A DNA stretch of 64,000 nt from Polynucleobacter sp. AM-7D1 (GTDB lineage Bacteria; Pseudomonadota; Gammaproteobacteria; Burkholderiales; Burkholderiaceae). The stretch covers positions 1,178,001 to 1,242,000 of the forward strand of contig NZ_CP061319.1 in assembly GCF_018688455.1 (NCBI RefSeq), written 5' to 3'. Shown piece by piece: positions 42,082 to 52,045 of the stretch. The notes beneath the pieces are model-generated. The model did not search any database. It saw only the letters and a program-made list of their open reading frames with translations, and was not told the origin of the DNA. A program made the position numbers and the translations under genes. How positions within the stretch are numbered: position 1 is the first letter of the stretch; the number at the start of each line of letters is the position of its first letter.

Positions 42082-42902
42082 GCCGCTTGGGTCCGCTTCT
42101 CACTCAGAGATTCCAATATCTCTAATTCCTCAGAAGTAAAGCCAGCCTGCTCACGCGCATCAAGATTAAATGGCCCCCGCAAAGTTGGCGCACGGTATTT
42201 TTCGGCCAACTCTCGATAAGTCGCAATTGGGGATAGGTTGTCATTGGCACACAAGAAGTTAAACCAGCGATTACCAACAAGCACATGCCCAATCTCATCA
42301 TGGAGAATGATCTCCAGAATTTCTACTGCTCGCTCATCTTTGATTTGTTTAAACCGATCCCGAATCTCTGGAACCGCATCAAGACCTCTTGCCTCCATTG
42401 TTCGAGGAACCAAGGCCATCCGCGCAATCACTGAATCTGTTGTTCTCTCCACCATCTCCCACAAACTATTGTGAGCTGGGAAATCCCCATAACTAAATCC
42501 AAAGGACTGTAAATGGGTATTGATTAAGCTGAAATGGTATGACTCTTCTTTTGCGACCCTAAGCCAATCTTCGTAATAGGCCTTAGGCATATTTGGAAAT
42601 CTCCAAATAGCATCTAAGGCTAAATTCATGGCATTAAATTCAATATGCGCCAAGGAGTGCCAAAGAATAGCTCTGCCCTCAACCGTATCCATTTTTCTTT
42701 TAGGAACAAACTTTGGCGCAACTAAATCTGGTTTAGCTGGTCGCCCAGGGAGGCAATGATTTTGACTAGTAAGGTTGCTAGAAGGGTTTATAGCAATGCG
42801 TCCAGCTTGATGCTCAGCAAACAAGTTAGCCAGCTGGCTAACCTTGGACTGCACATCAGTATTTGCCAGTATTGCGAGGGAGGTTTCTCGAAGCTCAGAC
42901 AT
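42078..42902 (-). CDS. DUF455 ferritin-like diiron protein
   Basis: 274-residue protein with a complete ferritin-like ligand set: E88 (HIEFNAM), E120-x-x-H123 (KEESYHF), E170 (TMEARGLD) and E203-x-x-H206 (HDEIGHV). The family (DUF455) resembles MiaE-type hydroxylases and has no firm function. It overlaps the radical SAM gene by four bases, so the two are co-translated; an oxygenase working before or after a radical SAM step is plausible but unproven. It sits 21 bases behind a small membrane protein. Confidence 0.85.
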   Translation of the reverse strand: MSELRETSLAILANTDVQSKVSQLANLFAEHQAGRIAINPSSNLTSQNHCLPGRPAKPDLVAPKFVPKRKMDTVEGRAILWHSLAHIEFNAMNLALDAIWRFPNMPKAYYEDWLRVAKEESYHFSLINTHLQSFGFSYGDFPAHNSLWEMVERTTDSVIARMALVPRTMEARGLDAVPEIRDRFKQIKDERAVEILEIILHDEIGHVLVGNRWFNFLCANDNLSPIATYRELAEKYRAPTLRGPFNLDAREQAGFTSEELEILESLSEKRTQAA

Positions 42903-42923
42903 AGGTGACTTTAGAGAATCCTC

Positions 42924-43310
42924 TCAATCCAACAAAGCTTGAGAAGAAGCTTTATCTCGAATTGATCTTAGGATTAGCAGCAAGGTTACTAGATGCACCA
43001 GCGCAACCAGGATATTACTAATGACTACCGGGTTTGTGAAGTTTCCTACAGTGAATGGGGTTGTGAGCTTATAAAGAATCTGAACCAGAAGCAAAGGCGC
43101 AACCAGCATTGGCAAGGGATTAATTAGTAGGCCCAGCGAAACCAGCAATATAGAACCGTAGATAGATAAAAGAATGCCTCTTGCAGGGCTGGCTGGACCA
43201 TAGCCATATTCAACCCAAGATGCATCCGAAATAAGACCAATGCAAACAGGAATCAAGACCACCACATTAATGATGAGGGAGATATAAATCATCCTCTTCA
43301 TTGGCGTCAT
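42924..43310 (-). CDS. Small four-helix membrane protein
   Basis: 128-residue protein, mostly hydrophobic, with about four helices (residues 5-25, 46-63, 65-80, 95-115) and no recognised domain. The ATG at 43310 overlaps the guaA stop (ATGA); 43301 (MKRMIYISL) is an alternative with GGGA nine bases upstream. It lies between guaA and the DUF455 gene on the same strand. I do not recognise it. Confidence 0.65.
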   Translation of the reverse strand: MTPMKRMIYISLIINVVVLIPVCIGLISDASWVEYGYGPASPARGILLSIYGSILLVSLGLLINPLPMLVAPLLLVQILYKLTTPFTVGNFTNPVVISNILVALVHLVTLLLILRSIRDKASSQALLD

Positions 43311-44914
43311 TCCCACTCGATAGTTGCTGGAGGTTTTCCGCTGATGTCGTAGACCACGCGATTAATGCCGCGCACTTCGTTAATGATGCGATTAGATACC
43401 TTGCCCAGCAAATCATGTGGCAAGTGAGCCCAGTGCGCAGTCATAAAGTCTTGGGTTTGAACGGCTCTGAGCGCAACAACATACTCATAGGTTCTTCCAT
43501 CACCCATAACGCCAACAGATTTCACTGGCAAGAACACTGCGAAGGCTTGACTGGTAAGGTCATACCAAGATTTTTGGCTTGCTTCATCAATCGTATTACG
43601 CAGCTCTTCAATAAAGATCGCATCGGCACGCTGCAGGAGGCTAGCGAACTCTGCTTTAACTTCACCTAAGATGCGCACGCCAAGACCAGGCCCCGGGAAT
43701 GGATGGCGATAGACCATCTCACGCGGCAGACCTAAAGCAACGCCGAGTTCACGCACTTCATCTTTAAATAACTCACGCAATGGCTCAAGCAGCTTGAGGT
43801 GCATATCTTCAGGCAGACCACCCACATTGTGATGACTCTTAATCGTATGCGCGCCCTTCTTGCCTTTACCAGCAGACTCAATCACGTCTGGGTAAATAGT
43901 GCCCTGAGCAAGCCACTTGGCATTTTGAATCTTGCCAGACTCAGTTTGAAAGATCTCAACGAATTCTTTACCAATAATTTTGCGCTTAGCTTCTGGGTCA
44001 GCAACACCAGCAAGCTCAGACATAAATTTGTCTTTAGCATCAACTCGAATTACTTTGACACCGAGATTACGAGCAAACATTTCCATCACCATGTCGCCTT
44101 CGTTCAAACGAAGCAAACCATGATCAACAAATACGCAGGTGAGTTGCTCACCAATCGCGCGATGGATTAATGCCGCTGCTACGCTAGAGTCAACGCCGCC
44201 GGATAAACCAAGAATGACCTCTTCATTGCCAACTTGCTTGCGAATGTGGTCAACTGCTTCGCTAATGTAGTCACCCATCACCCAGTCCGGCTTGCACAGA
44301 CAGATCTCATGTACAAAACGACTCAAAATGGCCTCGCCTTGTAAGGTGTGAGTTACTTCTGGATGGAACTGAAATGCATAGAAACGACGCTCTTCATCAG
44401 CCATACCTGCAATCGGGCAAGACTCTGTTGAAGCCATTAACTTAAATGCAGGTGGCATTGTCGTTACTGAATCGCCATGACTCATCCACACTTTGAGAAT
44501 GCCGTGGCCTTCGCTGGTAGAAAAGTCTTGTATACCTTTAAGCAAATTGGTATGACCATGTGCACGCACTTCAGAGTAACCAAACTCGCGTGCTTTACCC
44601 AAGGATTCAGCAGAAGCAACCGCACCACCCAATTGGGTTGCCATGGTTTGCATGCCATAGCAAATACCTAAAACGGGAACGCCTAATTCAAAAACGATTT
44701 GTGGTGCGCGAGGACTTCCCTCTTCAGTAACCGAGCTTGGTCCACCAGAAAGAATAATTCCCTTGCCACCCTGCTCTTGAATGAACTTACGAATAAATTC
44801 TGGATCGCAATCGTAGGGATGGATCTCAGAATAGACGCGCGCATCACGTACTCGTCTGGCAATTAATTGGGTGACTTGTGAACCAAAGTCGAGAATCAGT
44901 ATTTTGTCGTGCAC
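43307..44914 (-). CDS. guaA: GMP synthase (glutamine-hydrolysing)
   Basis: Makes GMP from XMP and glutamine. The 535-residue protein has the class I amidotransferase Cys85 in LGICYGMQT with His in FHPEVTHT, the PP-loop [11 protein letters not shown] near residue 240, and the C-terminal dimerisation domain ending PPATIEWE. It lies 36 bases after guaB, the standard guaB-guaA operon giving both steps from IMP to GMP. Confidence 0.97.
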   Translation of the reverse strand: MHDKILILDFGSQVTQLIARRVRDARVYSEIHPYDCDPEFIRKFIQEQGGKGIILSGGPSSVTEEGSPRAPQIVFELGVPVLGICYGMQTMATQLGGAVASAESLGKAREFGYSEVRAHGHTNLLKGIQDFSTSEGHGILKVWMSHGDSVTTMPPAFKLMASTESCPIAGMADEERRFYAFQFHPEVTHTLQGEAILSRFVHEICLCKPDWVMGDYISEAVDHIRKQVGNEEVILGLSGGVDSSVAAALIHRAIGEQLTCVFVDHGLLRLNEGDMVMEMFARNLGVKVIRVDAKDKFMSELAGVADPEAKRKIIGKEFVEIFQTESGKIQNAKWLAQGTIYPDVIESAGKGKKGAHTIKSHHNVGGLPEDMHLKLLEPLRELFKDEVRELGVALGLPREMVYRHPFPGPGLGVRILGEVKAEFASLLQRADAIFIEELRNTIDEASQKSWYDLTSQAFAVFLPVKSVGVMGDGRTYEYVVALRAVQTQDFMTAHWAHLPHDLLGKVSNRIINEVRGINRVVYDISGKPPATIEWE

Positions 44915-44950
44915 GAAAGGATTACCTTAAATTCAGCCTGCTTTTACTTC

Positions 44951-46426
<1,476 letters not shown>

Positions 46427-46443
46427 CTAGTCGCAAAAACAGA

Positions 46444-46794
46444 TTATAGCCTCCTAGCCTTTCTTTTAGCTGCGGCAGCCTGGAATTTGGCATCCTGGTT
46501 CTGGTTAGCCTTCTTTCGGCGGACAGCCTTAGGGTCGACTAGAAGAGGTGAATACAACTCCAGGCGATCACCCTCATAAATTGGGCTATCCCAGTCCTTG
46601 CGCTTTCCAAAGACGCCAAAACAGCCTTTTCTAGCCAAGACAGGATCCTCAGGACTTTGGGCGATTCCAGCCTTAATGAGAGCTAGGCCCACTGTGGGAG
46701 CCTCGGATGGCAAAAAATGGAGTGTGAAGGGGCTCAGTTTAGGCTCACCCAAGCGGGCATCGCAAATCCAAATTTCCATGGACTGATTAGCCAT
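46444..46794 (-). CDS. rnfH: RnfH-family ubiquitin-like protein
   Basis: 116-residue protein with a beta-grasp fold (MEIWICDARLGEPKLSPFTL, then VGLALIKAGI, FGKRKDWDSPIYEGDRLELYSPL) and a basic tail (KRKARRL). The start was placed at 46794 (MANQSMEIW), where ATGGCTAA overlaps the ratA stop; 46779 is an alternative. ratA-rnfH is a conserved pair beside smpB in proteobacteria. Molecular function is unestablished. Confidence 0.87.
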   Translation of the reverse strand: MANQSMEIWICDARLGEPKLSPFTLHFLPSEAPTVGLALIKAGIAQSPEDPVLARKGCFGVFGKRKDWDSPIYEGDRLELYSPLLVDPKAVRRKKANQNQDAKFQAAAAKRKARRL

Positions 46795-47218
46795 AGAGAT
46801 CTTCGGCTCGCTTGACGAAGCAATCCACAAAGGTGCCGGCTATATGACCAAATACTGGGCCAATGATCTTGTCGAGGATGACGCTCTTAAACTCCCAATG
46901 GAGCTTAAATTCCACCTTACAGGCATCCTCCTTAAGGGGAATAAAGTTCCATTGCCCAGAAAAATGCTTGAATGGCCCATCTACAAAGACCATATCGATG
47001 GTTTCAGGGCGGTGATTGATGTTTCGAGTATGAAAGTACTGGTCAATACCCTTAAAGTGGATATTGATTTTGGCATCCAAAACAGTCTCGGTTTGCTCAA
47101 AAATTTCCACGCCGCCGCACCAGGGCAAGAACTCTGGGTAACGTGCAACGTCAGTGACTAAGCCATACATGCGGTCGGCTGATTGGCCAATTAAAACGGT
47201 CTTGTAGACGTCTGCCAT
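46787..47218 (-). CDS. ratA: RatA/Coq10-type START-domain protein
   Basis: 143-residue START/polyketide-cyclase fold protein. The pattern VLIGQSADRMYGLVTDVARYPEFLPWCGG at the N-terminus (quoted here as parts MYGLVTDVARYPEFLPW and GGVEIF), LHWEFKSVILDKIIGPVFGH and the VDCFVKRAEDLYG end match the family. It has been called an antiassociation toxin in E. coli and a ubiquinone-binding Coq10 homologue elsewhere; the latter fits better in general. Divergent from smpB across 26 bases and overlapping rnfH. Confidence 0.9.
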   Translation of the reverse strand: MADVYKTVLIGQSADRMYGLVTDVARYPEFLPWCGGVEIFEQTETVLDAKINIHFKGIDQYFHTRNINHRPETIDMVFVDGPFKHFSGQWNFIPLKEDACKVEFKLHWEFKSVILDKIIGPVFGHIAGTFVDCFVKRAEDLYG

Positions 47219-47244
47219 AATCGATCTTGAGAAGCTAAATAAAT

Positions 47245-47697
47245 ATGAGTATCGTCGATAACAAAAAAGCCTTCTTCGATTATTTTATCGAGGAACGGTT
47301 CGAGGCAGGACTGGTTCTAGAAGGCTGGGAAGTAAAAGCCATCCGCGCCGGTCGAGTCCACATTAAAGAAGCGTATGTTGTCATCCGTCGGGCGGAGCTA
47401 TTCCTGATCGGCTGCCATATCACCCCCCTGCTATCAGCCTCCACTCATATTGTTCCCGACAGTACCCGAACCCGCAAACTCTTGCTAAATGCCATCGAGA
47501 TTAAAAAGCTTATCGGTAAAGTGGAGCAAAAGGGCTACACCCTCGTCCCACTAAATCTGCATTTCTCCAAAGGAAATGTGAAATGTGAAATTGGGCTGGC
47601 TCGAGGCAAGAAACAACACGACAAACGCGCAGCAACTAAAGATCGTGAATGGGAAGTCCAAAAAGGTCGTATTGCTCGAGGCGACCTTAACGCATAA
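47245..47697 (+). CDS. smpB: SsrA-binding protein SmpB
   Basis: 150-residue RNA-binding protein that loads tmRNA onto stalled ribosomes. The signature [19 protein letters not shown] (parts of it) near residue 23 and the C-terminal [15 protein letters not shown]...RIARG basic tail are typical. The gene is divergent from ratA, as in many proteobacteria. No ssrA gene was seen beside it. Confidence 0.96.
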   Translation: MSIVDNKKAFFDYFIEERFEAGLVLEGWEVKAIRAGRVHIKEAYVVIRRAELFLIGCHITPLLSASTHIVPDSTRTRKLLLNAIEIKKLIGKVEQKGYTLVPLNLHFSKGNVKCEIGLARGKKQHDKRAATKDREWEVQKGRIARGDLNA

Positions 47698-47724
47698 GTC
47701 CCGGAGTGGGTTTCTTAGTCATTA

Positions 47725-47743
47725 ATGCACCAATAAAGTGCAT
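47725..47743. repeat. Short stem-loop between smpB and the ATP-grasp gene
   Basis: ATGCAC and GTGCAT form a 6-bp inverted repeat with a 7-base loop, without a T run. It may be a weak hairpin in the leader of the Anbu operon. The rest of 47698-47805 shows nothing else. Confidence 0.25.
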
Positions 47744-47805
47744 AGGGCACCAAGCTGCCACATTCCCACCATAGCAGTTAACCTCGAAGGCATTAGTTTG
47801 TAACT

Positions 47806-49218
47806 ATGAAATTGCCTTTTGATGAAATGCTCGACGCCAGCGGAAAAGCGCGTCCCCATTACCAAGTTTTCCATAACTGGCTGAAGCAGCAAAGCGACAC
47901 CCTTATGGGCCTCAAGCGCGCTGAAGCGGATCTCATCTTCCGACGAGTTGGCATTACCTTTGCTGTCTACGGAGACGATCTGGGATCTGAGAGAACTATT
48001 CCCTTTGATCAAGTGCCCCGCATCTTTACTGCCAAAGAATGGGAGCAGCTCGAAGCTGGTCTTCGTCAACGGGTTAAAGCCCTCAATCGCTTTATCTATG
48101 ACGTGTATCACGAAGAAGAAATCATTAAAGCTGGAATCATTCCAGCTGAGCAAATTTATAACAACGCGCAATATCGTCCAGAGATGCGTAACGTTAACGT
48201 GCCACGAGATATCTACGCCCAAATCGCTGGAATTGATATCGTGCGCGCTGGCGAAGGTGAGTTCTACGTTCTAGAAGATAACTTACGCGTTCCATCCGGC
48301 GTCTCTTATATGGTTGAAGACCGCAAGATGATGATGCGACTCTTCCCTGATCTGTTTCAGAAATATCGAGTTGCGCCGGTAGAGCACTATCCAGATTTTT
48401 TATTGGAGTGTCTCAAGTCCGTTAAACCGGATGATGTCAAAAAACCCAATGTCGTAGTACTCACACCAGGCATGTATAACTCCGCCTATTTTGAGCATAG
48501 CTACCTTGCCCAGCAAATGGGCGTTGAATTAGTTGAAGGCAAAGATTTGTTTGTGAAGAACGAGCAAGTCTTTATGCGCACCACTCAGGGACCTGAGCGT
48601 GTAGATGTCATTTACCGCCGCGTTGATGATGATTTCTTGGATCCGCTCGCATTCCGCTCTGACTCCACATTGGGAGTTGCTGGATTACTCTCTGCACATC
48701 GCGCAGGCAATGTGACTTTAGCCAATGCAATTGGCACCGGCATCGCTGATGACAAGTCAATCTACCCTTACGTACCGGACATGATTGAGTTCTACTTGGG
48801 CGAGAAACCAATCCTCAATAATGTGCCGACTTTCCAATGCCGTAAACCAGATGATCTCGCATATACCTTGGCTAATTTAGACAAGTTGGTGGTGAAGCTA
48901 ACCCATGGTGCTGGTGGCTATGGCATGTTGGTTGGACCAGCATCTACCAAGGCAGAGATAGAAGAATTCCGTGGTCATCTGATTGCCAATCCAGATAAAT
49001 ATATTGCCCAACCAACACTCGCACTCTCTACTTGCCCAACTTTTGTTGAATCTGGCGTTGCACCCCGCCATATTGATTTACGGCCATTTGTTTTATCCGG
49101 AAAAACAATCAAGATGGTTCCAGGCGGCCTTACTCGCGTTGCCCTCAAAGAAGGTTCTTTAGTCGTGAACTCCTCACAGGGTGGCGGCACTAAAGACACC
49201 TGGGTTCTAGAAGAATAA
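47806..49218 (+). CDS. Circularly permuted ATP-grasp protein of the Anbu operon
   Basis: 470-residue protein of the type 2 circularly permuted ATP-grasp family (COG2308). Family blocks are VYGDDLGSERTIPFDQVPR (in part) near residue 45, FYVLEDNLRVPSGVSYM near 150, VDVIYRRVDDDFLDPL near 265, and VVKLTHGAGGYGMLVGP near 362. ATP-grasp enzymes join a carboxylate to an amine; here it presumably makes or extends a peptide that the rest of the operon handles. First of four tightly spaced genes with alpha-E, transglutaminase and Anbu. The start is weakly supported by its ribosome site but gives the normal length. Confidence 0.9.
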   Translation: MKLPFDEMLDASGKARPHYQVFHNWLKQQSDTLMGLKRAEADLIFRRVGITFAVYGDDLGSERTIPFDQVPRIFTAKEWEQLEAGLRQRVKALNRFIYDVYHEEEIIKAGIIPAEQIYNNAQYRPEMRNVNVPRDIYAQIAGIDIVRAGEGEFYVLEDNLRVPSGVSYMVEDRKMMMRLFPDLFQKYRVAPVEHYPDFLLECLKSVKPDDVKKPNVVVLTPGMYNSAYFEHSYLAQQMGVELVEGKDLFVKNEQVFMRTTQGPERVDVIYRRVDDDFLDPLAFRSDSTLGVAGLLSAHRAGNVTLANAIGTGIADDKSIYPYVPDMIEFYLGEKPILNNVPTFQCRKPDDLAYTLANLDKLVVKLTHGAGGYGMLVGPASTKAEIEEFRGHLIANPDKYIAQPTLALSTCPTFVESGVAPRHIDLRPFVLSGKTIKMVPGGLTRVALKEGSLVVNSSQGGGTKDTWVLEE

Positions 49219-49233
49219 AAGGGATAAATCAAT

Positions 49234-50241
49234 ATGTTGAGTCGTACCGCTGATTGCCTTTACTGGATGGCCCGCTACACAGAGCGAGCAGAAAACACTG
49301 CCCGTATGTTGGACGTCAATCACCAAACCTCCCTACTCCCGCAGCCTGCAGAGTTTTTAGAGCAGAGCTGGAAGAAGTTACTCACCATCTCGAAGCTAGA
49401 AGAATCCTTCTTGATGAAATACGATGTAGTCACTCGTGAGAATGTCTTGGATTTCATGATTTATGAAACCAGCAATCCCTCTAGCATCGTGTCCTGCTTA
49501 TTTGCCGCTCGTGAGAATGCTCGCGTTATTCGGGGCAAGATTACCTCTGAAGCATGGGAAACCCAAAACACGACTTGGTTAGAGTTGCAACGTATTCTGG
49601 AAGCGCGTACTCAAGCTGACCCCAGCAGATTACTGGAATGGGTGAAGCATCGCTGCCACCTCTTTAGGGGCGTTATGCATGGCACCATGCTGAAGAATGA
49701 AGCCTTCTACTTTATGAATGTTGGCACCCTACTAGAAAGGGCTGATAACACTGCTCGTATTTTAGAAACTAAATATGAAGGTCAAGCAGCGCTAAAGGGA
49801 TTGCGTTCCAATAAAAAAGATAAGTTAGTTGACGGCGATGTCTCTGAAGTGATTGATGGGGCTGATGGCAACTTCTTTGATTTTTATCACTGGGCTGCCC
49901 TGCTTCGCTCTGTCTCTGCTTTTGAGATCTATCGTCAAATCTACTCTGATCAAGTAACTCCAAAGCAGGTAGCTCAACTATTGATTTTTAATAAGCAGAT
50001 GCCACGCTCATTGGTGTGCTGTGTCAATGAGCTTATTCCTCTGATTGCAGAGATGAAGAACCAGCAATCCAAGGAAATTGAACGCCTGCTTGGTAAGCTC
50101 AAAGCAAGCTTAGATTATTCCGATATTGATGAGGTCTTCTCGCAGGGCTTAGAAGAGTTCATTGAAGAGTTCTTAGAGCGCATCAATCATATTGCTGATG
50201 AATTCAGTAATGCCTACCTCATACCATTAGCTGTAGCTTAA
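49234..50241 (+). CDS. Alpha-E domain protein of the Anbu operon
   Basis: 335-residue all-helical protein (COG2307). The N-terminal LSRTADCLYWMARYTERAENTARML and the GVMHGTMLKNEAFYFMNVG block are diagnostic. It has many conserved acidic and Arg residues, but no known catalytic activity. It always pairs with the permuted ATP-grasp gene, here 15 bases upstream, suggesting a complex. A slightly longer loop (about 185-210) is Lys/Asp-rich. Confidence 0.9.
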   Translation: MLSRTADCLYWMARYTERAENTARMLDVNHQTSLLPQPAEFLEQSWKKLLTISKLEESFLMKYDVVTRENVLDFMIYETSNPSSIVSCLFAARENARVIRGKITSEAWETQNTTWLELQRILEARTQADPSRLLEWVKHRCHLFRGVMHGTMLKNEAFYFMNVGTLLERADNTARILETKYEGQAALKGLRSNKKDKLVDGDVSEVIDGADGNFFDFYHWAALLRSVSAFEIYRQIYSDQVTPKQVAQLLIFNKQMPRSLVCCVNELIPLIAEMKNQQSKEIERLLGKLKASLDYSDIDEVFSQGLEEFIEEFLERINHIADEFSNAYLIPLAVA

Positions 50242-50249
50242 AGATCGCC

Positions 50250-51047
50250 ATGCACCTGAAGATTCGTCACCGCACAGAATACCGCTATGAAACACCGGTA
50301 CGCTACTCTATTCAAGAGTTGCGCCTCACACCACCTGATGTGGCCGGTCAAACAATTTATAAGTGGAAAGTTAGCGCCCCCATTAAGGCAAGCACTTCGC
50401 TGGATGCTTTTGGAAACTTGTACAGTGTTTTTGTGCAAGAGAACGCATACACCTCCATGATGATTGAGGCTGAAGGTGAGGTTCATACGCAAGATGCTTT
50501 TGAGTTTATTGATGAGCCCAAGGCAGTCTCCCCTTACCACCTACTTCAACAAACCAACCTGACTGAGCCAACTGCAGAGATGCTGGAGTATTTTGCAGCC
50601 TCTCTTCCCAAGAAAAACTCAATTGATCAGGTTTTAGCCTTAGCCGCCTCAGTACAAGAGGCAATTCTGTACTCACCAGGGCAAACTAATTTTGCAACCA
50701 CTGCCGCCCAATCTTTCGCCATGAAATCCGGTGTTTGCCAAGATCATGCGCACATCATGTTAGGCCTGTGTCGTGCCTCAGGCATTCCGGCACGCTATGT
50801 TAGCGGCTATTTCTTTGCTGAAGATGCGCCTAACCTCGCGAGTCATGCCTGGATTGATTTCTGTACTGATATTGATAAAGGTCTATGGACCAGTATTGAT
50901 ATCACCAATGCCTGCTTTACTGATGCACGTCATGTTCGCTTAGCGATTGGCCGAGACTACTACTCCGCAGCACCCGTCAAAGGGGTTCGCTCTGGCGGAG
51001 GCGGCGAAGAGTTAAGCGCCAGCATCTCAATTACCCAAGCCAAGTAA
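50250..51047 (+). CDS. Transglutaminase-like cysteine peptidase of the Anbu operon
   Basis: 265-residue protein. An N-terminal beta domain (about residues 1-80) precedes the transglutaminase core with catalytic Cys163 (KSGVCQDHAH), His199 (ASHAWIDF) and a probable Asp217 (WTSIDITN). Such enzymes hydrolyse or swap amide bonds, so it could cleave or transfer the product of the ATP-grasp enzyme. It lies 8 bases after the alpha-E gene and 36 before the Anbu gene. Confidence 0.9.
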   Translation: MHLKIRHRTEYRYETPVRYSIQELRLTPPDVAGQTIYKWKVSAPIKASTSLDAFGNLYSVFVQENAYTSMMIEAEGEVHTQDAFEFIDEPKAVSPYHLLQQTNLTEPTAEMLEYFAASLPKKNSIDQVLALAASVQEAILYSPGQTNFATTAAQSFAMKSGVCQDHAHIMLGLCRASGIPARYVSGYFFAEDAPNLASHAWIDFCTDIDKGLWTSIDITNACFTDARHVRLAIGRDYYSAAPVKGVRSGGGGEELSASISITQAK

Positions 51048-51083
51048 GAGATAATCCAGGGAAATAAATAAAGGGGTTGCAGG

Positions 51084-51965
51084 ATGACGTATTGCGTTGG
51101 GCTTTGCCTAAAGGATGGCTTGGTATTTTTATCGGATACTCGCACTAATGCGGGTGTTGATCAGATCGGCACATTTAGAAAGATGTCTCTATTCCAGAAG
51201 GATAAGGATCGATTTTTTACCCTGATGAGCGCTGGCAATCTTGCCATTACTCAAGCCGTTAAAGAGATCCTATTACAAGGGCAACTCCTCAATGGAAAGA
51301 ATCTTTGGAATGTCGAAAGCACCCATGATGCAGCTGTCGTGATTGGTGATGCCATTAAGCAGGTTTATGACCGGGATCACAAGGCGCTGGAAAAGGCCGG
51401 CATTGATTTCAACTGCAATTTGATCTTTGGTGGACAGATTAAGGGCGAGCGCCCTCGACTCTTTAATATCTATTCAGCTAGCAACTTTATTGAAGCTACG
51501 CCTGAGACTTGTTACTTCCAGATTGGTGAGTCTAAATATGGCAAGCCAATCTTAGACAGGGTCATTAGCTTTGATACTCCACTCAATCTAGCCACCAAGT
51601 GCGCCCTCATCTCGATGGATTCAACACTCAACAGCAATATTTCTGTTGGCCTGCCGCTAGACCTCATGGTTTACGAAAAGAACTCATTACAGGCTAGTAA
51701 GTTGGTCACCATGGATGAGTCCAACCCCTACTTCCAAATGATTCATCAATTGTGGGGTGAGAAATTACGCGCTGCATTTAATTCCATTGCGGAACCTAGC
51801 TGGTCAGGCGCAACGCCTTCACGCTCGATTGCATCCCCTGCCAAGAAGATGGGTGCAGTACCCATTCATCGCAATAGCAAGGTCGCAAAAAAGGTGGCTG
51901 CACCAGTGAAGGCGACGGCTAAAGCTAGCCCAAAGAAGAAAGTGGCTGCAAAAACTAAGCGTTAA
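51084..51965 (+). CDS. Anbu proteasome-like peptidase with a long lysine-rich C-terminal tail
   Basis: Ntn-hydrolase of the Anbu (ancestral beta subunit) family. Removing Met1 exposes Thr2 as nucleophile (MTYCVGL); Asp18 (SDTRTNAGVD) and Lys33 (FRKMSLF) complete the expected site. The core ends near residue 240 (NSIAEPSW). Anbu proteins usually end about there, but this one continues for 53 residues with 12 lysines among residues 254-292, arranged as KKVAAPVKATAKASPKKK-type repeats. This resembles histone-H1-like tails and may bind nucleic acid or another polyanion. Last gene of the operon; a strong terminator follows. Confidence 0.93.
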   Translation: MTYCVGLCLKDGLVFLSDTRTNAGVDQIGTFRKMSLFQKDKDRFFTLMSAGNLAITQAVKEILLQGQLLNGKNLWNVESTHDAAVVIGDAIKQVYDRDHKALEKAGIDFNCNLIFGGQIKGERPRLFNIYSASNFIEATPETCYFQIGESKYGKPILDRVISFDTPLNLATKCALISMDSTLNSNISVGLPLDLMVYEKNSLQASKLVTMDESNPYFQMIHQLWGEKLRAAFNSIAEPSWSGATPSRSIASPAKKMGAVPIHRNSKVAKKVAAPVKATAKASPKKKVAAKTKR

Positions 51966-51986
51966 TTGAGTTAGGACTCAAAAGAC

Positions 51987-52015
51987 AAAAGGCCTAGATT
52001 TCTCTAGGCCTTTTT
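51987..52015. terminator. Bidirectional terminator between the Anbu operon and ppsA
   Basis: GGCCTAGA (51991-51998) and TCTAGGCC (52003-52010) form a perfect 8-bp stem with a TTTC loop, flanked by AAAA and TTTTT, so the stem can extend to 12 bp. It can end transcription from both convergent sides. Confidence 0.9.
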
Positions 52016-52045
52016 GCATATTGCTAGCGATTAGCAACTCAGGGC

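Noticed and set aside
47698..47805. Possible tmRNA (ssrA) next to smpB
   Set aside because: Only about 100 bases, no tRNA-like ends and no tag frame.
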